DNA of 19,444 nt from Lentzea aerocolonigenes. Its GTDB lineage: Bacteria; Actinomycetota; Actinomycetes; Mycobacteriales; Pseudonocardiaceae. The stretch is taken from the NCBI RefSeq assembly GCF_000955955.1, contig NZ_JYJG01000436.1, forward strand, positions 1 to 19,444, in the 5' to 3' direction. Positions 1 through 8,700 of the stretch are shown here, piece by piece (position 1 is the stretch's first letter; every line of letters begins with the position of its first letter). Below the pieces are notes generated by a model. It saw only the letters and a program-made list of their open reading frames with translations, did not search any database and was not told where the DNA came from. A program made the translations under genes and the position numbers.

Positions 1-421
1 GCGATGTCTGTCGGCGTGGCTTCGGTATCTCGGCCGCTGGGTTGTGGTGTGGTGACAGGATTTCGTCGCGGATGGCGTGGACGTAGATGGTGCGTATTGC
101 GGCGAGCAGGTGTTCGGCGGTGCTGTGGCCTCCGCGGTCGCTGCGGCGGACGATGCGGAGGTCGACGACCTGCCGCATCAGTGTTTGGATGTCGGTGGCG
201 TCGACCTGGTCCAGCGGGCGGTCACCGAAGGCGGTGACGATGTAAGCCCAGTAGGTGCCGTAGGTGCGTTGCGCACCCGGACCTGCGGCAGCGGCGACCT
301 TGGGCACGTACTCGGCGAAGGTCGGGATGTCGGTGGGCTCCCAGAGAAGATCGTCCGGGGTGAGGCCTAGTTGGGCGATGAGTAGCCGGGCGGCTCGGAT
401 GGTGGTGGGGTTGGTGCTCAT
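1..421 (-). CDS. Tyrosine recombinase/integrase, N-terminal part, cut by left window edge
   Basis: The 140 complete codons read in the window match the N-terminal SAM-like (core-binding) domain of actinobacterial phage-type tyrosine recombinases. Residues 33-40 (PTFAEYVP), 50-60 (AQRTYGTYWAY), 64-70 and 101-136 (TAEHLLAAIRTIYVHAI, then HNPAAEIPKPRR) follow the family pattern. The catalytic domain lies beyond position 1. The start is ATG at 421, with GAGG six bases upstream. An in-frame ATG at 439 is possible, but a TAG stop directly abuts it and it has no ribosome binding site. Known role of the family: DNA strand exchange for integration and excision of mobile elements. The right edge of the window holds the C-terminal half of a recombinase of the same family and orientation. 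The identification is from motifs read by eye; activity cannot be judged without the catalytic half. Confidence 0.85.
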   Translation of the reverse strand, partial: MSTNPTTIRAARLLIAQLGLTPDDLLWEPTDIPTFAEYVPKVAAAAGPGAQRTYGTYWAYIVTAFGDRPLDQVDATDIQTLMRQVVDLRIVRRSDRGGHSTAEHLLAAIRTIYVHAIRDEILSPHHNPAAEIPKPRRQTS

Positions 422-439
422 GACGCGCCTCAAGGACAT

Positions 440-550
440 CTAGGGGGCTGCTCGTGAGAGTGCGTCTGCGAAGTTGGACGCCCGGCGGCCTTGCGTCACA
501 GTGGAGCGCTGGCTGACCGATTCTGTCACGGCAGCAGGAGGTCGCATCAT
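440..550 (-). CDS. Possible 36-codon ORF abutting the integrase start
   Basis: This short ORF starts at ATG 550 (a second ATG follows at once, and a GTG lies eight codons in) and ends in TAG at 442-440. It is in the same frame as the integrase, directly against the ATG at 439. Its C-terminal part (STVTQGRRASNFADALSR) reads like ordinary protein rather than out-of-frame noise. It could be a leader peptide, a separate small gene translationally coupled to the integrase, or the original N-terminus of the integrase now split off by a nonsense codon. There is no convincing ribosome binding site and I do not recognise the product, so this is a weak call. Confidence 0.25.
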   Translation of the reverse strand: MMRPPAAVTESVSQRSTVTQGRRASNFADALSRAAP

Positions 551-963
551 CGTCCGGCTTTGTCAGATGCGGGCCGACGGCGTCGGAACGTCAGGCTCGC
601 GCGCCGCTTGTTGCCCGCTGATGGATGAGCTCGCTTGATGGTGACGCTTCGAGCGATCAGCGGCGTGTGAGTGTGTCAGGCCGCCCGCCGGTTCCGAACA
701 CCGCTGACACCCTGCGGTCGCCCAGCGCCTCCTCGCGGCAGCCCAGGCCATGCGGCAACTCGATCAGCGGACGTGCTGTGACCGGCTGGACCGGGTACCG
801 GGCCAAAGTGTGGTACCTACAGGACTCGGCCGAGGCAGCCGACGCGGTGTGCACCAAGCCCGCCACCGCGTCGTTCCGCCACGAGTCCGGCTAGAGCCTG
901 TCACCTGTCCTTCGACGAGTTCATACTGTTCCGGCTTCACCCAGCCGCGAGAGGTGATGTCTG
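551..963. other. Intergenic stretch without a convincing gene
   Basis: Several open frames cross this stretch on both strands, but none has a good ribosome binding site, a recognisable motif or a believable composition. One 7-base inverted repeat (GTGTCAG at 673-679, CTGACAC at 704-710, 24-base loop) is visible. It is too short and too widely spaced to call a terminator or an insertion-sequence end. The last 15 bases carry the GAGAGG ribosome binding site (949-954) of the ferric-reductase-like gene. The stretch is probably the upstream control region of the two divergent genes plus decayed sequence. Confidence 0.5.
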
Positions 964-2298
964 GTGACGACGAACTCACGCATCCGTCGCAAGGGCCTGG
1001 CTCCGGTCGTCCAGGCGCGGTTGGCTCTGTGGACGTTCGTCATCGTCAACCTGGCGATCATCGAGTTCCTGTTCCTGACCGCGGGCAAGGGCAAGAACGA
1101 GGTCCTCACCGTCGCCAAGTTCTTCGGCCTGCACGCCGCGCTGATCATGATGTGCCAGCTGCTGCTGGTGGCACGGCTGCCGTGGCTGGACCGGCGCATC
1201 GGCATGGACCGCTTGACGGTGTGGCACCGGTGGAACGGTTTCCTTCTGTTGTGGACGGTGCTCACCCACGCCACGATCGTCGTGCTCGGGTACGCCACCC
1301 TCGACAACGTTTCGATAGCAAAGACGTTCGTGGCCCTGGCCGGCGTGCCCGCCTCGCTGCTGGGCATGCTCGCGGCCACCACCATCCTGGTCACCGGGGT
1401 CGTTTCGACGCGGTACGTCCGGCGGCGTCTGCAGTACGAGACCTGGCACGGCCTGCACCTGCTGCTGTACGTGGCGCTGGGCCTGGCGTTCGTGCACCAG
1501 CTGATCGAGACCACGACGTTCAAGTCCTCGCCGTCCGCGATGGCCTACTGGTGGGCGCTGTGGCTGTTCGCTTTCGGCTCGTTGGTCGTCGGGCGGATCG
1601 TGCGGCCACTCATCCTCAACGCCCGCCACCAGTTCCGGGTCGCGGCCGTGGTGCCGGAGTCACCCAACACGGTGTCGGTGTACGTGACTGGCCGCGGCCT
1701 CGACCGGCTGCCAGCCAAGGCCGGTCAGTTCTGCATCTGGCGGTTCCCCGGACACCGTCACTGGTGGCTGGCGAACCCGTTCTCGCTGTCCGCCGAGCCT
1801 GATGGACGCTCGCTGCGGCTCACCGCCAAGGCCGTCGGCAAGGGCAGCGCGGGCCTGCGCGACCTGCAGGTCGGCACGCGCGTGTTCGTCGAGGGCCCGT
1901 ACGGCGCGTTCACCTCACTGCACCGCACCCGGCCGGGCGTGCTGCTGATCGCGGGCGGGGTCGGGGTCACCCCGATCCGGGCTCTGCTGCAGGAGCACAC
2001 GCCCGGCGACTTCGTCGTCCTCTACCGGGTGCGCGACCAGCGCGAGGCCGTGCTGCTGAACGAGTTGCACCAACTCGTCCAGGCCCGCCGCGGTCGGCTG
2101 CACCTGCTCACCGGCCGGACCGGCCAGGGAGCCCGGCCATTCGAGCCGGGCGCCCTGCGTCAGTTGGTGCCCGACATCGTGGAACGGGACGTGTACGTGT
2201 GCGGTCCGTCCGCGATGACCGCGGCCGTGCTGAGCGGGCTGCGTCAGCTGAACGTGCCGCGCCTTCAGGTACACGCGGAGAAGTTCGGCTTGGCCTGA
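964..2298 (+). CDS. Ferric-reductase-like transmembrane flavoprotein (ferredoxin reductase family)
   Basis: The 444-residue protein has an N-terminal membrane domain (about residues 18-215, with hydrophobic helices near 21-40, 53-72, 90-110, 122-147, 162-182 and 193-213). Candidate haem ligands are His57, His88, His102, His162, His165 and His178. A ferredoxin-reductase module follows: the FAD-binding barrel has NPFSLS at 271-276 and GPYGAF at 311-316, and the NAD(P) domain has GGVGVTPIRA at 331-340 and YVCGPSAM at 411-418. Members of this family move electrons from cytoplasmic NAD(P)H through FAD and haem across the membrane to ferric iron or another acceptor; the substrate cannot be told here. 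Its length is normal and it looks intact. The start is GTG 964, with GAGAGG nine bases upstream. A damaged CBS-BON gene follows 92 bases later on the same strand. It is probably not part of the conflict module. Confidence 0.88.
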   Translation: MTTNSRIRRKGLAPVVQARLALWTFVIVNLAIIEFLFLTAGKGKNEVLTVAKFFGLHAALIMMCQLLLVARLPWLDRRIGMDRLTVWHRWNGFLLLWTVLTHATIVVLGYATLDNVSIAKTFVALAGVPASLLGMLAATTILVTGVVSTRYVRRRLQYETWHGLHLLLYVALGLAFVHQLIETTTFKSSPSAMAYWWALWLFAFGSLVVGRIVRPLILNARHQFRVAAVVPESPNTVSVYVTGRGLDRLPAKAGQFCIWRFPGHRHWWLANPFSLSAEPDGRSLRLTAKAVGKGSAGLRDLQVGTRVFVEGPYGAFTSLHRTRPGVLLIAGGVGVTPIRALLQEHTPGDFVVLYRVRDQREAVLLNELHQLVQARRGRLHLLTGRTGQGARPFEPGALRQLVPDIVERDVYVCGPSAMTAAVLSGLRQLNVPRLQVHAEKFGLA

Positions 2299-2390
2299 CG
2301 GGTGGTGCCCTGTCGCGCTACCTCTGTGCGCATTCGCGACTGAAGACCGTGGCGCACAAGAATGTCAGACCCCCGGAGTAGCGGACCGAC

Positions 2391-2711
2391 TTGGCCGAGG
2401 TCGCCAACCTGACGCTCAAACACCGCGTGCGTAGCGTCCCGGTCGTCCACGAGGGTCGCCTCGTGGGCATCGTGACCCGCCGGGACATGCTCCGTTCCAA
2501 CAGTCGCGACGACTGGATCATCGAGGCGGAGATCCACCACCGCCTGGACGTGATCGACTCCTCGTACCGGTGGACCGCCGAGGTGTCCGGCGGCCAGGTG
2601 TTCATCGTGGACAGAATGAACGACGCGACCGACCGCCACGTCGCCGAGGTGCTCGCGCGCGCGGTCGCCGGCGTCACCGACGTCCGGTTCGCCGAGTACG
2701 CGGGGAGCTGA
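2391..2711 (+). pseudogene. 5'-truncated CBS-BON domain protein
   Basis: The readable 106 residues are the second half of a CBS domain (VRSVPVVHEGRLVGIVTRRD, about residues 13-32) followed by a BON-like domain (about 45-103, ending GVTDVRFAEY). Intact actinobacterial CBS-CBS-BON proteins are roughly twice this length and begin with a complete CBS pair, so about half is missing. The only available start is a TTG at 2391 without a good ribosome binding site, and an in-frame TAG sits at 2379-2381. Related proteins bind adenosyl ligands through the CBS pair and are often linked to stress or dormancy genes. Here the remnant ends 25 bases from the stop of the convergent giant gene. The truncation is best read as a deletion or insertion scar at the island edge. 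A short functional BON protein is possible but less likely. Confidence 0.75.
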
Positions 2712-2736
2712 CCGCGTCGAACGCCGCGCTGCCTGA

Positions 2737-5700
2737 TCACGTCCGCACGACGCTGACCTTCGTGTACATGCGCAGGAACTGCGCCTCGACGCCGTCTGGC
2801 GGAGTAATCACCGGCATGAGTGTGATGGGCACGGCGTCGCTGACAACATGATCAGCCTGGAGGTGGAGTGTCCGCCGCTGGGAGTCCAGCAACCGGGCCT
2901 GCGAGGTTGCACTTTCCTGTGGCGCGACGAGAATGCGTCCCCAGAGCGCGAGTGGAGACATGATCTCGCTGTCTCGCACCAGTTCTGCGGCGGTGTCGAG
3001 GTCGCCCACCGCCGTCATCAGCGCTCGGGCGATCGGAGCGAGATCGCGCTCTGCGTCTCGAAGCGACGGCTTCACCAGCATCGCCTGGCTGAAGGAGCGG
3101 AGCTGGCGAACCTGACGCGGCGTGAGTTCCCTGCTGAGCGACAACGTCCGCAGCCGTGCCCATGCTCCGTTGAGCGCGTGGCGTTCGGGTCGCGCGATCC
3201 ATGCCGTGACGAACTGTTCAGCTTGAACGCTTGCTGCGGCACGCCGACCAGTCTGGTGCAGGATGGCCACTGCGGCGGCGGCAGCCGAATCGTCCCCGTG
3301 AACGCCGAGGAAGTCCAGCACGACAACTGCGGCGAGGGCCACAGCCGCGTCCATTTCCTGGTCCGGCACCAGGTTGGCCACTGCGGGACCGTGCAGCGCC
3401 AACCACTGGGCCACAATCGCGGCCATGACGTCGACGCTCGGTTCTTCGGCTTGCTCGACGATCGTTCCAGCCGCTCGGATGATCGTCTCGGTGGGATCGT
3501 TTTCGCCGACGACAGCTGGAAGGCCCTCGCGGTACCACCGTTGGTAGTGTTTGAACTTCGTGACTGGGGGAGCGTGCACGGCGTCGCTTCCACCTCGGAT
3601 CGCCTCGTGTGAGTTCAGCGTCCACTGTGGCAGGTTCAGGCGCACCAGCCGAGTGTTGACGTCGCGCACCGTGATCGATGTCCGGTTCTTGCCGACGAAA
3701 GCGCTGTCCACTTCTGTGAACCGGCTGTCACCTTCCGCCAGACCTGGCTCGGCGGACTCGTAGGACAGGAGCACCGGAGGCATTTCGAGCCGGGCGACAT
3801 ACCGCCACTCGCCGCTGGCGGCTACGACCGGATCGCCCTTTCCAACTACCACGCGCAGCGGCGCGCTCGGGTGGAGGGCTTTTGCCTGCTGGGCGACCGC
3901 CGGATGCGTGGTGATCGAGATCGCTCCGGAGTGGAGCTTTTTCGCCGCCAGATCGCCGATCCGGCGGAGGTTCGCCAGGAGGTCGTCTGCCGAGATGTCG
4001 CGGATCCACGATGCGTGGCCGACGGGAAGCCAGTGGTAGCGCCTGCTTCGGGAATCCATGCACACCAAGCCCGCGACGGCGCCGTTCTCGTCCAACACGA
4101 CGTGTTCGGCGGTGACGATCGGGTTGGTGACGTCGTTGCCGTGCAGGCCGGCGTGTGGTGTTCCGGTTTCGTCCACCGACCACCACAACGTGTGGGTCCG
4201 GCGGTTGGCTACCAACGCCGCGCCAACTTGGTCGCACAGCGCGTGAGGGACACCCTGGACGAGGTCGTTGACCGCGACGGTGAAGACCGCGTCACCTGAT
4301 CTGAGGAGCAACGCCCTCGTTCCGAACTGGGCGAGGATCTCTGTGCGCACCAACCGGTTGGAGGGCCACTGACCGGACCGTTGGTCCCGCCGGCACACGG
4401 TCACCACTCGGCGGTCCACCCCGACGATGATGATCGTCACCGGGAGCACGCCGCCGAGGTTGGTGAGCAGCGGGCGGCGGGTCTCAGGGTGGTCGAGCGA
4501 CTGGCGCAACCACCGGTAGCCAGGCCAGTTCGACTCCGAATCGCCCGCGAGCCGCACCTCCACATCCGGCAGGCCGGCCAGCGCGAGATCACCGGTGGGA
4601 CCGACGGTCAGGAGCCCGGCGTCGCCCGGCCGGATCCCTTCGTAAGAAACGGGTTCGATGTCGTTGCGGTGGTTGAGCCAAACGGCGTCGACATCGGTGT
4701 AGGCGGCGAGATCGTTCGTGGCGATCGGGTAGGACAGGTGTCGTCCGGCGCCGAGGCGGAGTGCGCCTCCACGGGTGTTGGTTCCGGCAACTGGGAGGAG
4801 CAGCCGAGAGCGCCGGTCCTGGGGGAGAGCGGCACGAAGACTCGTGGACCACGACGTGAGCACCAGGTGGTTCGGTCCCACCTCCCACAGCCCTCCGGAC
4901 GAACGCTGGGACAGGCGCAGCGTCACCCGATCGCCTGCTGCGAACATCGACCAGTCGACGTTCGCGAGTGAGGCACCGTTCTCTTCGTTGATCAACGCGC
5001 CGCGGACCTCGACCACCCGTCCCGGGCCCAGTTCCAGCCACAGTCCGGAGTTGTCCGCGTTGGGCGCGGCGACGGTGAACTTCGCGGAACCGTCCGGCCA
5101 GAACGTCTGATCCTCGACCAGCGCACTTGCGGGCAGACCGTTGTGCGGCATGCTCTTGGGCGTGTAACGCAGGGTCCAGCCGTTGTCGATGCTGAAGAAG
5201 ACCCCTTCGTCGCGTGCGGTTCCGGGACGGACCGGATAGGGGCCGACGCGGCGGCCGTTCGTGTTGTGCCCCGTCTTGCGGTCGTGGTGGATCCATTCGT
5301 GGCGCCTGCACGCCTGCGCGATGTCGCGCGCGGTCGAGTTGGCGAACGACATGCGCGCCCACGCCACCTTGACCAGCTCGGCGGCCTCGCCACCGCGCTC
5401 CGCGATCGGCTGCCACGGTCGCACACCCGCCGGTTCGTTGATATCGGTGCGCAGCACTCGGCCGTGCCGCAGGCTTTCGTTTGGTGCGGTTCGCAGCACG
5501 GGCTTCCCGGTGGAGTCGAGGTGCACCAGGCAGACCTTGGGGTGGGGCGTGGCGAGGATGGAGACGCCGGAACCGTCCACCGGGGACGCGGAGATGTCCG
5601 GTAGTCCGGAAACGGTGAACATCGAGCCCATCGCCTCGTCCCGCGCCGGCGCCACGCGAGCGAGCGCCGTCGCCTTCGGGAAAACGATCACGGGCCGGTC

Positions 5701-8700
5701 GTGGGCGGATAGGTAGGACTTGTCTGAGGGGAGCGCGGTGAGCAGGGTGACCTTGCGCTCGTCGTCGAGGGCGAGCCGCACCACGGCTCCCGAGCCGACG
5801 CCCTCAGCGCCCAGCACCTGCGATGCGTTGAACAGCACGCCCGGAGCGATCTCCAGCCTTTGGTCGCCCATGACCGCGTAACAGGTGCCGTTGCGGCTCG
5901 CGAGATAGCTGACCAGCGTCTCCGGCTTTCTGGTCGGTGCGTGGCGCACAGAGCCGAACCGCGTGTCCCGCTTGACGTATAGCAGCTTCACCAGCAGGAC
6001 GATCTTCATCGTCTCCGGGTCGAGACCGCCCGCGACGAGACGGGACAACGTGCTCTCCCGATAGGAGAATTCCCTGCGGTTCACCCGCACCGCCAGATCG
6101 TGGGCGTTGTCTGCTCCGTGCAGGCCGAAGATGACCGTCAGTTCGTTGTCCGTCTGCTCGATGCGCTGGGCGGTGAGGAAGACGAAGTCCCCGTCGCGGA
6201 GGTCGGTCGCGGTCTCGCGCACGGTGTGGAACGTCCGGATCCGGCCGCCCGTGGAAAGTGCCTCGACGGTGTCCAGCCTGGCCAGCACCCGCTGCTGAAC
6301 GAGTCCGGTCCTGCCCTCCGCGCGAAGGCGGTCGAGCAGGGCGTCCCGGCTGACGTCATCCAGCGACGCGGCGAACGGCACCCACTGGGTCGCCTCGAAC
6401 GGGTCACGCGTGTCGCCGAGCGAGCGGCCGGCCTGAGCGCGCAGGACGTGAACAGTTCCGACGTCCAGGCTGACCCTGAGGTCGATCAGGTGCAGGTGCT
6501 GCTTGGTGGCCTCGTCCACCACCCGCCGGGTGTAGTGGTGGGTGATGTCGAACTGGTCGACTACGAGAACAGGGTCACCGTGGTCCTCGGACAAAACGTA
6601 CGACACCGCATCCACCCGGTCACCGTGGAACAGCGCGGGGAGTGGACTGTCTTCCGCGGCCGGTACCCGGAGCCGCTCCGGTGGGACCGCCACGGTCCAC
6701 CCGTATCCCCATTCGAAGAGGTGGTGCTGCCTCTCCTCGGTCGGCGGGCCGATGTAGTGAAGTGGCTCCGCCAGCACGATCCGCGTGCCGTTGGCGACGA
6801 TCGAATACCGCCGCGCGAAGTCGTCCAAAGTGAGCGGTTCGGCTTTAACATAGGAGGCCAGGAAGCCGCGGCTAGTCGGCACCAGGCGCGCCCGTGCGGC
6901 GTTCCTGATGTACTGCGCACCGCCGACAGCCGGCTCCTGATCCGGTTCGAGCGGGAGGCGGGAGGTGTGCACCCCGTCGGGACCGGGTGGGCGTAGTCCA
7001 CCACCGACCTCGAACGCGGTTCCGTCCTGGGCCACCGAGCCGAGCACGTGCTCCTTGCCGGACTTCACGAACCGCTGCCACAGGTCACCGCCGGGATCTG
7101 GGCTCGTCCTCCGCGTCTCACCGCGCAGGCGCAGCGCGAAGTACCTGCGCACCTCGACCTGTGGGAGCCCGTTCACCGTCGACGCAGAGGAACGGGTGAC
7201 CCGAAGCTCCGCGCCTCCTACCGACAGGCCGCCGAGCATGCCCTGCGTCCTCGTGGCGCCGAGCAACGTGCGGTCGCTGCCGCGAGACGAGACCGAGACG
7301 GTGCGGACCGCGCCTGAGGCTCTTTGATTGACCACTTGCACACCGGCGCCCTCGATCTTGAGCAGACGAACGACGTCGTCCGGCGAGACCTGTGCGTCCT
7401 GTCGCAAGATCACCGGCTTGCCCACGATCTGCCGGTAGTCGTGATTGTGGTCCGAACCGATGTACTCCGCGTCCTCGCCGGGATCCGGCTCGCCGTCCCG
7501 CAGCTGGAACAGGGCGCGGACGGTGATCCGGCGATAGACGTACTCGAACGTCCACTCGCCGCCTTCGAGCGTGCCTGAGAACAGCTGGCCGATCAGCTTC
7601 GGGTCGGTGTCGCCGAACCACTCTGGCTCCAGTTCCACGTAGTGCACCGCGTCGCCGAAGCGGCACCACGTGCCGTACCTCTTGCCGTCAGCGAGCCGCC
7701 TGACGATCACGCCCTGGACGGCCGCGGACGCGGCAACGTCGTCGAGCACGACCGCCGGGTCCGTGTTCGCGGTGTGCACCTTGCTCACCAGGGCCGCTGT
7801 GGACAACGCCGCACCGCGGACGATGGTTACGGCGCGGGGGTGGTCGGCCCGGGGTTCGTTCACCACCTCGGCCAACCGTCCGTGCACCAGGTCCTTCGCC
7901 AGGTTCGTTCCGTGCTGGTCGAGCAGGGAGAGCGACTCAGCTTCCACGCTCACCACGAGCGATGTCGACGTGGCGACGCGGGGATGTGTGCTGATCTTCT
8001 TCGACACCATGTGGCTGAGCGTCAGGATGTCGCCTCGTCGTACGTTGTGGAGTTCGTCGAAGCGTTGCGGCGTCGGTGATTCCGACTCACGCACTCCTTG
8101 TGACTGGACGAACGAGACCGGCACTGTTCCCCGCCGGGCCTGATAGTCGGTCCACGGTTGCGTCAGGACGTGAACCCGGCTGCCAGCGCGTTCCGCACCC
8201 AATGCGCGCACGGTCAGCGGGAAACCGGGCGGCGGCTGAATCTCCACCACGCGTTCTTCGCCTTGCCGGACGACCACGGTCAGGTCGTCGTCCTGGTCGT
8301 CGAACAGCCGCAGCCATTGGACGTTCCGGTCGTCGTGGTCGGGCTCCCCGTCGGCGCCCAGCCGCACCGTCAGCAGCAGTCGTTCGGTGTCGGCGAGCGC
8401 AGCCGTCAGCACCAACCCGTGCCGTTCCGGCCGCAGCAGGCCGTCGAGCGCCTCGGGGTCGGTCCACACCTCGGGCGGCAGGTGGTAGAGCAATCCTGGT
8501 GAGCTGACGAAGTGCCACTCGCCGTCGTCGATCGAGGTGAACGTGAGCGCAACGGAGTCAGCGGCGGCGAGTTCGTCGACGATCAGCTCGCTCAGCCCTC
8601 TGACCACCGGAAGCCAGTGCCGCAGTGCGCTGTCCCAGCGCACGAGCCGACGTCGTGGTCCGTCCGGTGCGATGCCCGAGAACGTCCGGGCGAGATCGGG

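Noticed and set aside
673..710. Seven-base inverted repeat upstream of the ferric-reductase-like gene
   Set aside because: Short arms, a long loop and no T-tract; not distinguishable from chance, a terminator or an insertion-sequence end.
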